Part shown: positions 34,564 through 43,532 of the stretch, piece after piece
How positions within the stretch are numbered: position 1 is the first letter of the stretch
How the letters are laid out: every line of letters starts with the position of its first letter
Origin: MFD01275-c22 sp963705885
GTDB lineage: Bacteria; Actinomycetota; Actinomycetes; JACCUZ01
DNA length: 64,000 bases
NCBI GenBank assembly: GCA_963705885.1
Contig: OY970120.1
Span: forward strand, 3,224,001 to 3,288,000
Reading direction: 5' to 3'
Program-made: the position numbers and the translations under genes
The notes under the pieces: model-generated
The model's input: the letters and a program-made list of their open reading frames with translations, nothing else
Told to the model about the DNA's origin: nothing
The model's database searches: none

Positions 34564-35275
34564 GGCCCGGCCGTGAGCCCACGGCTCGCACCGCCAGCAG
34601 GACGCCCGGCATGAAGGACTGACGGTCCAGCGAGTCGTGCCTGATCGTGAGGGTCTCCCCCGCCGTCCCGAGCAGCACCTCCTGGTGCGCGACCAGGCCC
34701 CGGGCCCGCACGGAGTGCACCCGGACCCCCTCGACGTCGGCGCCCCGGGCGCCGTCGAGCGCCGACGTGGTGGCGTCCGGGACCGGTCCCGCACCGGCCG
34801 TACGCCGCGCCTGGGCGACCATCTCGGCGGTCCGCACGGCCGTGCCGCTGGGAGCGTCCGCCTTGTCGGGGTGGTGCATCTCGACGACCTCGACCGACTC
34901 GAAGAACGGCGCCGCCTGGGCCGCGAAGCGCATCATGAGGACAGCCCCCACGGCGAAGTTCGCGGCGACGACGACGCCGACGGTCGGGGCGTCGGCCAGC
35001 CAGCCGCGCACCGTGTCGAGCCGCCCCTCGTCGAAGCCGCTGGTCCCGACGACGGCATGGATGCCGTGCTCGACGCAGAAGCGCAGGTTGTCCATGACGG
35101 CGTCGGGGCGGGTGAGGTCGACCGCGACCTCGGCACCCGTCTCGGTCAGGCGCCCCAGCGGGTCGGCCGAGCCGAGCCGGGCGACCAGCTCCAGGTCGGC
35201 GGCGCCGTCGACCGCGCCGCAGGCGGCCGTGCCCATGCGCCCGGCCGCGCCGAGCACCCCGACCCGCACCGTCAT
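34526..35275 (-). CDS. dapB: 4-hydroxy-tetrahydrodipicolinate reductase
   Basis: 249-residue NAD(P)H-dependent enzyme of the lysine/meso-DAP pathway, acting after DapA. Nucleotide-binding VRVGVLGAAGRMGTAACGAV at the N terminus, VVAANFAVGAVLMMRFAAQA near residue 110, and the substrate motif VVEMHHPDKADAPSGTAVRT near 135. ATG at 35275 with GGTGAGG upstream is the start; an in-frame start at 35320 would lie inside the long hairpin. Its 3' end overlaps the small plus-strand gene. Confidence 0.95.
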   Translation of the reverse strand: MTVRVGVLGAAGRMGTAACGAVDGAADLELVARLGSADPLGRLTETGAEVAVDLTRPDAVMDNLRFCVEHGIHAVVGTSGFDEGRLDTVRGWLADAPTVGVVVAANFAVGAVLMMRFAAQAAPFFESVEVVEMHHPDKADAPSGTAVRTAEMVAQARRTAGAGPVPDATTSALDGARGADVEGVRVHSVRARGLVAHQEVLLGTAGETLTIRHDSLDRQSFMPGVLLAVRAVGSRPGLTVGLEELLGLG

Positions 35276-35310
35276 GCGCCCCTCACCCTCCTCCCCCGCC
35301 CCCATGACCC

Positions 35311-35374
35311 CGGTGATCATGCACGAGTGGTTGCTGGCACCCTACGGCCAACAACCACTCGTGCATGATCACCG
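35311..35374. repeat. Long perfect stem-loop in the M16 protease-dapB gap
   Basis: A 23-bp perfect inverted repeat with an 18-base loop: arm 35311-35333 starts CGGTGATCATGCACG and its complement ends at 35374. The arms are AT-richer than the surroundings, and part of the loop can extend the stem after one mismatch. It could be a terminator, an RNA-processing site, or a copy of a dispersed repeat; no T-run follows on the minus strand. Confidence 0.9.
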
Positions 35375-35390
35375 AGGGGGGTGGGGCGGG

Positions 35391-36713
35391 TCAGGCGACG
35401 GCGGCGCTGAAGTCGCGGTCCTCGTCGAAGGGCCCGACGACCGCCAGCGTGGGCCGTACGGCCGCCAGGTCGGAGGCGACCGCCGCGACGTCGTCGAGCG
35501 TGACGTCGTCGATCCGGGCGAGCACCTGGTCGATCGAGAGCAGCTCGCCGTAGACGAGCTCGGCCTTGCCGATGCGGCTCATCCGGGAGCCGGTGTCCTC
35601 GAGGCCGAGCACCAGCGAGCCCCGCAGCTGTCCCTTGCCGCGCTCGAGCTCGTCGGGCGTGATGCCGGACGTCGCCACCTTGTCGAGCTCGTGGCGGCAG
35701 ATCGCCAGGACGTCGTCGACCTTGCGCGGGACGCAGCCCGCGTAGACACCGAACAGGCCCGTGTCGGCGTACTGCGCGTGGTAGCTGTAGACGCTGTAGG
35801 CCAGGCCGCGCTTCTCGCGGACCTCCTGGAACAGCCGCGACGACATGCCGCCGCCGAGCGCGGCGTTCAGGACGCCGAGCGCGAACCGTCGCTCGTCGGT
35901 GCGGCTGACGCCGACGCCGCCGAGCACCACGTTGGCCTGCTCGGTCGTCCGTCGCACCACGCGCACGCCGGACTCGGTGCGAGGGTTCCGCTCGCCGGCG
36001 CGGGGCGCCGTCGGCGGCGACGTGCCGTCGAGCAGCCCCGGCCCGTCGAAGGCCTTCTTCACCAGGCGGACGACCGCCGCGTGGTCGACGTTGCCGGCGA
36101 CCGCGACCACCATGTCCTGCGGGCGGTAGCGGCGTCGGTAGTAGCCCGCGATGGCACTGCGGCCGATCGTCTCGATCGACTCGACGGTGCCGAGGACGGG
36201 CCGGCCGAGCCGGCTGTCACCGAAGACGACCTGGGCGAACTGGTCGTGGACCATGTCCGTCGGGTCGTCCTCGTGCATGGCGATCTCCTCGAGGATCACG
36301 CCACGCTCGGAGTCGACGTCGGCCCCGCGGATCACCGACGACGTCACGAGGTCGCAGACGACGTCGACCGCGAGCGGCAGGTCGGTGTCGAGCACCCGCG
36401 CGTAGAAGCAGGTGTACTCCTTGGAGGTGAAAGCGTTCATCTCGCCGCCGACGGCATCGATGGCGGCGGAGATGTCGAGCGCGTCACGGCGCCTCGTGCC
36501 CTTGAAGAGCAGGTGCTCGAGGTAGTGCGAGGCTCCGACCAGCGACGGCGACTCGTCGCGTGACCCGACGCCGACCCACACGCCGACCGTCACCGAGCGG
36601 ACGGTGGGGACCGCCTCGGTGACGATGCGCAGCCCGCCCGGCAGGACGGTGTGGCGGACGAGTCCGCCACCGCCGTCCCCCGGGTCGAGCGTGCGTGTGG
36701 TCTGACGACCCAC
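35391..36713 (-). CDS. M16-family zinc peptidase
   Basis: 440-residue pitrilysin/processing-peptidase homologue. The inverted zinc motif HYLEHLLFKG (HxxEH) is near residue 63, with the downstream zinc Glu in RGVILEEIAMHEDDP near 138. Both M16 halves are present, including GGGMSSRLFQEVREKRGLAY near 285. Typical actinobacterial companion of pnp (YmxG/PqqL type); the substrate is unknown. GTG start directly follows the pnp stop. Confidence 0.93.
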   Translation of the reverse strand: MGRQTTRTLDPGDGGGGLVRHTVLPGGLRIVTEAVPTVRSVTVGVWVGVGSRDESPSLVGASHYLEHLLFKGTRRRDALDISAAIDAVGGEMNAFTSKEYTCFYARVLDTDLPLAVDVVCDLVTSSVIRGADVDSERGVILEEIAMHEDDPTDMVHDQFAQVVFGDSRLGRPVLGTVESIETIGRSAIAGYYRRRYRPQDMVVAVAGNVDHAAVVRLVKKAFDGPGLLDGTSPPTAPRAGERNPRTESGVRVVRRTTEQANVVLGGVGVSRTDERRFALGVLNAALGGGMSSRLFQEVREKRGLAYSVYSYHAQYADTGLFGVYAGCVPRKVDDVLAICRHELDKVATSGITPDELERGKGQLRGSLVLGLEDTGSRMSRIGKAELVYGELLSIDQVLARIDDVTLDDVAAVASDLAAVRPTLAVVGPFDEDRDFSAAVA

Positions 36714-38948
36714 TCAGGCCTCGGTGTCGGCCGTGTCGTCGGCCTTCGCCGCGTCGTCCCCGGCCTCGACCGGCACGAGAGACAGCTTGCCGCGCGGGTC
36801 GATCTCGGCGATCTGGACCTGGACCTTGTCGCCGACCTTGACGACGTCCTCGACGTTGTCGACCCGCTTGCCGCCGGCCAGCGCGCGCAGCTTCGAGATG
36901 TGCAGCAGGCCGTCTCGACCAGGCACCAGCGACACGAACGCGCCGAAGGTCGTGGTCTTGACCACCGTGCCGAGGTAGCGCTCGCCGACCTCGGGCATCG
37001 TCGGGTTGGCGATGCCGTTGATCATCGTGCGGGCGGCCTCGGCCTTGGGGCCGTCGGTGGCGCCGATGTAGATCGTGCCGTCGTCCTCGATGCTGATCTC
37101 GGCACCGGTGTCGTCCTGGATCTGGTTGATCATCTTGCCCTTGGGGCCGATGACCGCGCCGATCTGGTCGACCGGGATCTTGATCGAGATGATGCGCGGG
37201 GCGTGCGGGGACATCTCGTCCGGCGCGTCGATCGCCTCGTGCATCACGTCGAGGATGTGCAGGCGGGCCTCCTTGGCCTGGGTGAGCGCCGAGGCGAGCA
37301 CCGTGGCCGGGATGCCGTCGAGCTTGGTGTCCAGCTGGATCGCCGTGACGAACTCACGGGTGCCGGCGACCTTGAAGTCCATGTCGCCGAACGCGTCCTC
37401 GGCCCCGAGGATGTCGGTGAGGGCGGCGTACTCCGTCTCGCCGTCCACGGTGTCCGAGATGAGACCCATCGCGATGCCGGCGACCGGCGCGCGCAGGGGC
37501 ACACCGGCCTGCATCAACGACATTGTCGAGGCGCAGACCGAGCCCATCGACGTCGAGCCGTTGGAGCCCAGCGCCTCGGACACCTGGCGGATCGCGTAGG
37601 GGAACTCCTCGCGCGCCGGCAGCACCGGCAGGATCGCGCGCTCGGCGAGGGCACCGTGGCCGATCTCGCGACGCTTGGGCGAGCCCACGCGGCCGGTCTC
37701 ACCGGTGGAGTAGGGCGGGAAGTTGTAGTTGTGCATGTAGCGCTTGCGGTTCTCGGGGTTCAGCGTGTCGATCATCTGCTCCATGCGGAGCATGTTCAGC
37801 GTGGTCACGCCGAGGATCTGGGTCTCGCCGCGCTCGAAGAGCGCCGAGCCGTGCACCCGCGGGAGCACCTCCACCTCGGCCGAGAGCGTCCGGATGTCGG
37901 AGAGGCCGCGGCCGTCGATGCGGACCTTGTCACGCAGGATGCGCTGACGCACCAGCTGCTTGGTGACCGAGCGGTAGGCCGCGCTGATCTCCTTCTCGCG
38001 CCCCTCGAACTGCCCGGCGAGCTTCTCCTTCGCGGAGTCCTTGATGCGGTCGAGCTCGGTCTCGCGCTCCTGCTTGGCCGCGATGGTCAGCGCCTGCGAG
38101 AGCTCGTCGCTCACGAGGTTGCTGACGGCCTCGAACGCGTCGTCCTGGTGGTCGAGGAAGCGGGGGAACTCTGCCGTCGGCTTGGCGGCCTGGGCGGCGA
38201 GCTGCTGCTGGGCCTCGCACAGCGACTTGATGAACGGCTTGGCGGCCTCGAGGCCGGCGGCGACGATCTCCTCGGTGGGAGCCGTCTTGCCCTCGTCCTT
38301 GATGAGGTGCCACGCGGCCATGGTGGCCTCGGCCTCGACCATCATGATCGCGACGTCGTCGCCCGCGATGCGCCCGGCGACGACCATGTCGAACACGGCC
38401 GACTCGAGCTGCTCGTGCGTCGGGAACGCGACCCACTGGTCATCGATGAGCGCGACGCGGGTGGCACCGACCGGGCCGCTGAACGGCAGGCCGGACAGCT
38501 GGGTGCTCGCCGACGCGGCGTTGATCGCCACGACGTCGTACATGTCCTTGGGGTCCAGGGCCATGACGGTGATGACGACCTGGACCTCGTTGCGCAGGCC
38601 CTTGGCGAAGGTCGGGCGCAGCGGGCGGTCGATGAGCCGGCAGGTGAGGATCGCGTCCTCGCTGGGCCGGCCCTCGCGGCGGAAGAACGAGCCGGGGATG
38701 CGCCCGGCGGCGTACATCCGCTCCTCGACGTCGACCGTCAGCGGGAAGAAGTCGAGGTTCTCCTTGGGGTGCTTGCCGGCCGTGGTGGCCGACAGCAGCA
38801 TGGTGTCGTCGTCGAGGTAGGCCGTGACGGAGCCGGCGGCCTGCCGGGCGAAGCGCCCGGTCTCGAAGCGGACGGTGCGCTTGCCGAACGAGCCGTTGTC
38901 GATCACGGCGTCGACGGTGTGGATGGTGCTTTCGGTCTGTGCTGTCAC
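36714..38948 (-). CDS. pnp: Polyribonucleotide nucleotidyltransferase
   Basis: 744-residue PNPase, phosphorolytic 3'-5' exoribonuclease (guanosine pentaphosphate synthetase in actinomycetes). Two RNase PH domains (FETGRFARQAAGSVTAYLDD near the start; GETQILGVTTLN near 375), KH domain IPVDQIGAVIGPKGKMINQI near residue 595, S1 domain ERYLGTVVKTTTFGAFVSLV near 650, acidic tail. GTG start with AGGAG before it. Lies after rpsO as in most bacteria, followed at once by the M16 gene. Confidence 0.96.
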   Translation of the reverse strand: MTAQTESTIHTVDAVIDNGSFGKRTVRFETGRFARQAAGSVTAYLDDDTMLLSATTAGKHPKENLDFFPLTVDVEERMYAAGRIPGSFFRREGRPSEDAILTCRLIDRPLRPTFAKGLRNEVQVVITVMALDPKDMYDVVAINAASASTQLSGLPFSGPVGATRVALIDDQWVAFPTHEQLESAVFDMVVAGRIAGDDVAIMMVEAEATMAAWHLIKDEGKTAPTEEIVAAGLEAAKPFIKSLCEAQQQLAAQAAKPTAEFPRFLDHQDDAFEAVSNLVSDELSQALTIAAKQERETELDRIKDSAKEKLAGQFEGREKEISAAYRSVTKQLVRQRILRDKVRIDGRGLSDIRTLSAEVEVLPRVHGSALFERGETQILGVTTLNMLRMEQMIDTLNPENRKRYMHNYNFPPYSTGETGRVGSPKRREIGHGALAERAILPVLPAREEFPYAIRQVSEALGSNGSTSMGSVCASTMSLMQAGVPLRAPVAGIAMGLISDTVDGETEYAALTDILGAEDAFGDMDFKVAGTREFVTAIQLDTKLDGIPATVLASALTQAKEARLHILDVMHEAIDAPDEMSPHAPRIISIKIPVDQIGAVIGPKGKMINQIQDDTGAEISIEDDGTIYIGATDGPKAEAARTMINGIANPTMPEVGERYLGTVVKTTTFGAFVSLVPGRDGLLHISKLRALAGGKRVDNVEDVVKVGDKVQVQIAEIDPRGKLSLVPVEAGDDAAKADDTADTEA

Positions 38949-39104
38949 TGGGTGACTCCTGTTCCTACGTCGAGGAGCAGGTCGCGCGTCATGCCGCCGG
39001 TCTTCGATGGAAGCCCTCGGATCGCCGGCAGCTGGTGCCGTCCACGTCCGCTGGCCACTACCGAGGACCGGTACGCCGGGGCGAACCGCTCCTCCGGATG
39101 GGTG

Positions 39105-39374
39105 CTAGCGGCGGAGGCCGAGCTTCTCGATCAGCGCGCGGTAGCGGTTGATGTCCTTCTTGGCCAGGTAGTTGAGCAGCCGGCGACGCCGGCCGACGAG
39201 CAGCAGCAGGCCACGACGCGAGTGGTGGTCGTGCTTGTGCTCCTTGAGGTGCTCGGTGAGGTCGCTGATGCGACGCGAGAGCATCGCCACCTGGACCTCG
39301 GGTGAGCCGGTGTCGGTCTCGGCGCTGCCGTGCTCGGTGATGATGGTCTTCTTCGTGGCGGTGTCCAGCGGCAC
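39105..39374 (-). CDS. rpsO: 30S ribosomal protein S15
   Basis: 89-residue ribosomal protein that binds 16S rRNA early in 30S assembly. PEVQVAMLSRRISDLTEHLK near residue 24 and RGLLLLVGRRRRLLNYLAKK near 54 are the S15 signature. The GTG at 39374 (VPLDTATKK) is preceded by GAGGAG at 5 bases and gives the family's usual N terminus, not the upstream GTG at 39380. pnp follows after 156 bases, in which I see only a weak CGGCA/TGCCG hairpin (39026-39040). Confidence 0.95.
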   Translation of the reverse strand: MPLDTATKKTIITEHGSAETDTGSPEVQVAMLSRRISDLTEHLKEHKHDHHSRRGLLLLVGRRRRLLNYLAKKDINRYRALIEKLGLRR

Positions 39375-39506
39375 GGGCACTCCTCGGTGTTCAGGTGAGC
39401 TCCACCCGGTATGGGTCACGGGCAGATCGAAGGGGCTCACGCCGTACGTACGGCGGTTGGTCAGGCTACCAGCCGCCCGGCTCCCCACCGAATCGTGCCG
39501 GACCGG

Positions 39507-40529
39507 TCAGACCAGGCGCTCCCGCTGGTCGAGGCCGATCGAGCCGTAGGGGTAGTCGGCCGGGGCAGGGTCGCTCGCGGCGTCCAGCAGGCCGGTCTCC
39601 TCCGGCGTGAGGTGCAGGCCGACGGCAGCGAGGTTGTCGGTGAGCTGGGCGATGGTGCGGGCGCCGAGGATCACCGACGTCACCGCCGGGCGGTCGTGCA
39701 GCCAGGCCAGCGCGACCCGGCCCATCGGCACGCCGCGCTCCTCGGCGACCTTCTGGAGCACGTCGATGACGGCCCAGGTCCGCTCGCTGGCCCCGCGACG
39801 GTCGTAGGCCTCCACGCCCCGGTCCGGGTCATCCCCCAGTCGGGTCGAGCCGGTGGGCCGCTGGTCGCGGGTGTACTTGCCGGTCAGCCAGCCGCCGCCG
39901 AGCGGCGACCAGGGCAACAGGCCGAGACCCGACTCCTGGGCGGCGGGGACGATCTCCCACTCGATCTCGCGCGCCAGCAGGTTGTACTGCGGCTGCAGGG
40001 TCACCGGGCGGGGCCGGCCGAGGTGGCGGGCCGCGTCGACAGTCTTCTGGACCTGCCAGCCGGTGAAGTTGGACAGGCCGAGGTAGCGCACCTTGCCGGA
40101 GCGGACCGCGTCGTCGAAGAACGCCAGGGTCTCCTCGATCGGGGTCAGCGGGTCCCACGCGTGCGGCTGGTAGAGGTCGATCGTGTCGACGCCGAGCCTG
40201 CGCAGCGACGCCTCGAGTGCGCGGTCGAGGTGGCGTCGGGAGAGGCCGGCGTCGTTGGCGTCCTCGCCCATCGCGAAGCGCGCCTTGCTGGCGAGCACGA
40301 CGCGGTCGGTGACGTCCGGAGGCCGTTTCGAGAGCCACCGGCCGATGATCTCCTCGGACGCACCGGCCGTGTAGACGTCGGCGGTGTCGACGAACGTCCC
40401 GCCGGCCCCGACGAACGCGTCGAGCTGCTCGTGGCTGCCCTGCTGGTCGGTCTCGGCGCCGAAGGTCATCGTGCCGAGGCAGTAGGTCGACACGACGGTG
40501 CCGCTGGCCCCGAGGGTGCGCTGCTCCAT
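39507..40529 (-). CDS. Aldo/keto reductase
   Basis: 340-residue NADPH-dependent oxidoreductase of the AKR superfamily. Catalytic tetrad: Asp and Tyr in FVDTADVYTAG near residue 48, Lys in VVLASKARF near 80, His in LYQPHAWDPLTP near 123. The C-terminal NADP-binding loop is PAVTSVILGARTIAQLTDNL. Substrate unknown. It interrupts the rpsO-ribF neighbourhood usual in other genomes, together with the membrane gene upstream. Confidence 0.94.
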   Translation of the reverse strand: MEQRTLGASGTVVSTYCLGTMTFGAETDQQGSHEQLDAFVGAGGTFVDTADVYTAGASEEIIGRWLSKRPPDVTDRVVLASKARFAMGEDANDAGLSRRHLDRALEASLRRLGVDTIDLYQPHAWDPLTPIEETLAFFDDAVRSGKVRYLGLSNFTGWQVQKTVDAARHLGRPRPVTLQPQYNLLAREIEWEIVPAAQESGLGLLPWSPLGGGWLTGKYTRDQRPTGSTRLGDDPDRGVEAYDRRGASERTWAVIDVLQKVAEERGVPMGRVALAWLHDRPAVTSVILGARTIAQLTDNLAAVGLHLTPEETGLLDAASDPAPADYPYGSIGLDQRERLV

Positions 40530-40538
40530 GGCGCGACC

Positions 40539-41708
40539 CTACGTCGCGCCCTCCTGCTCCCCCCGCAGGGCCAGGTAGGCCGAGCGGACGCCGACGGCCC
40601 GCTCGAGCTCGTCGGTGATCCCGGTGAAGAACTGGTCGCGGTAGGTCGCGTCGGTGACCGCGTAGACGGTGAAGTAGAGACCCGAGAACGCGGCCAGGAA
40701 GATCGAGACCTGGAGCAGCTCCTGGGAGAAGCCGACGCCGGGCAGGAACGGGACGTCGTGCGGGGCGTCGGCCCCGACCCAGCTGCTGATCACGTCGTCC
40801 TCGATCGCGACCCAGCCGAACGCCAGGAAGAACACCCAGACCGACACGGCGAGCAGCAGCACCTGGGCGAGCTGGGTGACCAGCAGGACCAGCAGGAGGT
40901 TGACCCGCTGCTTGCGGGCCAGGGGCCGGGCACGCAGGTCGGGCGGGAGGTCCCCGGCGTGACCGGCGAGCGGCGTGCCGGCCAGCGTCTTGCGGACGAC
41001 TCCCGGGTCGAGCTGGTCGCTGACCGCCGACACCTCCTCGGGCAGGCGGGCGAGGAGGAACCCCACGGCGAGCGCACCGAAGAAGGCGACCGCGAGCCAG
41101 AGCACCGGTGTCGACAGGGACGAGGAGACCTGCCAGACCTCGGTGTTGATGAACAGGAAGGTGGTGAACAGCAGGAGCATCGGCAGGGCTCGGGTCACCA
41201 GCCGGAACAGCGAGCCGAACTCCTGGAACGTCCGGGCGAGCGCCCAGCGTGCGATGGGTGCCGCGTCGAGCACCTCGCCGGCCGCGACGAGTCCGAGCAC
41301 CGTGAGGTCGGCCAGGAGGACGGTCAGGACGAGGTTCCCGTCCTGGCGCAGCACCGCGACTGCCGCGGCCGGGCCGAGCGTGAAGACCGCGATCTCCACG
41401 ACACCGACCTTGCGCGGACGTTCGAGCGCTCTCTGCCGCCGAGCCAGGTTGGCGACGGCCCACACCGCGACGAGACCGAGCAGCCCGAGGCCGGCGAGCA
41501 GCACCCTCTGCGGCCAGGCCAGGTCGGCCGGGACCGCGAGGAAGAGGGACCCGAAGTAGGCGAGGACGAGCAGGACCAGGGACCGGCCCCGCACCATGTC
41601 GTCGACGGTGATGGTGCGGTCCTCGACGAAGAACGGCAGGCCCCGCCGGATGAACCACTGCTCGGTGTCTCGGACGTCGCGCGCGACGGTGCTGCCGGCC
41701 TCCGTCAT
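40539..41708 (-). CDS. Multipass integral membrane protein, unknown
   Basis: 389-residue protein with about ten hydrophobic segments, among them RSLVLLVLAYFGSLFLAV near residue 45, LPMLLLFTTFLFINTEVW near 180 and LQVSIFLAAFSGLYFTVYAV near 335. No transporter or enzyme motif recognised; between segments it has acidic cytosolic loops (EEVSAVSDQLDPGVVRKTL). Start ATG 41708, overlapping the ribF stop (ATGA), so it is co-translated with ribF. Confidence 0.85.
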   Translation of the reverse strand: MTEAGSTVARDVRDTEQWFIRRGLPFFVEDRTITVDDMVRGRSLVLLVLAYFGSLFLAVPADLAWPQRVLLAGLGLLGLVAVWAVANLARRQRALERPRKVGVVEIAVFTLGPAAAVAVLRQDGNLVLTVLLADLTVLGLVAAGEVLDAAPIARWALARTFQEFGSLFRLVTRALPMLLLFTTFLFINTEVWQVSSSLSTPVLWLAVAFFGALAVGFLLARLPEEVSAVSDQLDPGVVRKTLAGTPLAGHAGDLPPDLRARPLARKQRVNLLLVLLVTQLAQVLLLAVSVWVFFLAFGWVAIEDDVISSWVGADAPHDVPFLPGVGFSQELLQVSIFLAAFSGLYFTVYAVTDATYRDQFFTGITDELERAVGVRSAYLALRGEQEGAT

Positions 41709-42643
41709 GAGGCGCCGGTCAGGGCGCGGGCCTGCGCCACGTCGCGCGCCATCTGCTCCAGGAGCGGCTCGACCCCGTCGAAGGTCACCGTCTCGCGCAG
41801 CCGGCGGGCGAACTCGACACCCACCTGCTCGCCGTAGAGCTCGAGGTCGTCGCGGTCGAGCGCGTAGGCCTCCACGCGCCGGGTCGTCCCCCCGAACGTG
41901 GGGTTGGTGCCGATCGAGACCGCCGCGGGCAACCGGACGCCGTCGGCACGGACCAGCCAGCCGGCGTAGACGCCGTCGGCGGGGATCGCGACGTCCTCCC
42001 CCAGCGCCAGGTTCGCGGTCGGGTAGCCGAGCGCCCGGCCGCGCTTGTCGCCCTCGACGACGGGCCCCTCGACCCGGTGCGGCCGGCCGAGCGCCCCGGC
42101 AGCGGCATCGACGTCGCCCTCGGCGAGGCACTGGCGGACGTACGTCGACGACCACCGGGTCGTGTCACCGGCCAGGGGCACCGCGACCACGTCGAAGCCG
42201 TGCGCTGCCCCGGCGTCGCGCAGGGTCGCGAGGTTCCCGGACGCCCGGTGGCCGTAGCGGAAGTTCTCGCCGACGTGGACCTCGGTGGCGTGCAGACCGT
42301 CGACGAGCACGCGCGTCACGAACTGCTCGGGCTCCCACTGCGAGAGCTCCTTGGTGAACGGGAGCACGAGGGCCGCCTCGACACCGAGGTAGTCGAGCAG
42401 GTCGAGCCGCCGCGGCAGGTCGGTCAGCCGGAGGGGTGCCGAGTCGGGGTGGATGACCGTCATGGGGTGCGGGTCGAACGTGGTGACCACCGAGGTCGCA
42501 CCGAGCTCGCGGGCGCGCCCCACGACACCCGCCACGACCTGCTGGTGACCCCGGTGCACACCGTCGAAGTTGCCGATGGTCACGACCGACCGCTCGGCGC
42601 CTCCTTGCGCCCCGACCTCGTCGAGCGAACGCCAGACGCGCAC
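41705..42643 (-). CDS. ribF: Bifunctional riboflavin kinase/FAD synthetase
   Basis: 312-residue enzyme making FMN and then FAD. N-terminal FAD-synthetase domain: TIGNFDGVHRGHQQVV near residue 22, TTFDPHPMTVI near 53, and GENFRYGHRASGN near 112. C-terminal riboflavin-kinase domain: GYPTANLALGEDVAIPADGV near 190 and IGTNPTFGGTTRRVEAY near 225. Start GTG 42643 preceded by GGGAGAGGGAGGG. Usually next to truB and rpsO; here truB is 5 kb away, beyond an accessory insert. Confidence 0.96.
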   Translation of the reverse strand: MRVWRSLDEVGAQGGAERSVVTIGNFDGVHRGHQQVVAGVVGRARELGATSVVTTFDPHPMTVIHPDSAPLRLTDLPRRLDLLDYLGVEAALVLPFTKELSQWEPEQFVTRVLVDGLHATEVHVGENFRYGHRASGNLATLRDAGAAHGFDVVAVPLAGDTTRWSSTYVRQCLAEGDVDAAAGALGRPHRVEGPVVEGDKRGRALGYPTANLALGEDVAIPADGVYAGWLVRADGVRLPAAVSIGTNPTFGGTTRRVEAYALDRDDLELYGEQVGVEFARRLRETVTFDGVEPLLEQMARDVAQARALTGAS

Positions 42644-42701
42644 GGACCCTCCCTCTCCCTGGACCGGCGACCAGGGTAGAGGTGCTGATCCGTGACCCGC
42701 G

Positions 42702-43397
42702 CTAGAGGACGGTCTCCACCCCGACGACGTGGTCGCAGTCCTGCGCCGTGTCGTTCCCTGAGGCGCCGATGCACCAGTCGGCGGTGGCGGCCGGCGGGAG
42801 CTCGATCGGCGGCGGGGCGGAGTCAGGCGGCAGCTCACCGGCGAGGAAGTCGTCGCCGGGGCCGCCGACGAGCACGTCGTCGTCGAAGCCGCCCGCCAGG
42901 AAGTCGTCGTCCTGGCCACCCAGCACGAGGTCGCGACCGAAGCCACCGATGATCGTGTCGCTGCCGTGCCCACCCACCCCGATGTCGTCGCCTACCGCGA
43001 GGGCGAGGAAGTCGTCGCCGGGGCCGCCGTTGACGGTGTCGTCGCCGGGCCCCGGAAGGACCTCGTCGTCCCCGGCGCCGGCCAGGACGATGTCGTCACC
43101 GCCGGGCGCGTTGACGTTGCCGAAGAAGGTCGTGTTGTCGCCGAGCAGGAGGTCGTTGCCTCCGAAGGCGAAGATGCGGTCGTTCCCGAGGCGTCCGCAG
43201 ATGAAGTCGGGGCCGTTGGTCCCGAACAGCGTCTCCGCGGCATCGGTGCCGATCACGACGTTGTACTGCGACAGGTCGATGAACGGCGGGACCGCGCAGT
43301 CCTCGGGGACGTCGACCGCCGCAGCGGCGGACGCCGGCGCGACCAGCAGGCCGATCGCGAGAAGTGGGGCGCACAGCAGCGCGCGGGATCGGATCAT
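42702..43397 (-). CDS. Secreted RTX/calcium-binding repeat protein
   Basis: 231-residue exported protein: signal peptide MIRSRALLCAPLLAIGLLVA with cleavage near residue 27, followed by many GGXGXDXUX nonapeptides, such as GAGDDEVLPGPGDDTVNGGP (about residue 110) and GDDDVLVGGPGDDFLAG (about 185). These bind calcium in a parallel beta-roll. No catalytic domain is attached, and the N-terminal repeats are less regular (FGTNGPDFICGRLGNDRI). Structural or surface role likely, unproven. AGGGGG ribosome-binding site before ATG 43397. Confidence 0.9.
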   Translation of the reverse strand: MIRSRALLCAPLLAIGLLVAPASAAAAVDVPEDCAVPPFIDLSQYNVVIGTDAAETLFGTNGPDFICGRLGNDRIFAFGGNDLLLGDNTTFFGNVNAPGGDDIVLAGAGDDEVLPGPGDDTVNGGPGDDFLALAVGDDIGVGGHGSDTIIGGFGRDLVLGGQDDDFLAGGFDDDVLVGGPGDDFLAGELPPDSAPPPIELPPAATADWCIGASGNDTAQDCDHVVGVETVL

Positions 43398-43532
43398 GAC
43401 TGCCCCCTGCAGTAGGCGACGCGATGCCCGGAACCTAGACCCGACCTCCGGGGCCGACAAGAGGACAAACGGGACGGGAGCCCCGGGTCTCCGGCCGGTC
43501 GCATCGGTGACGTCCGTCCGGAGGGCGCCCCG

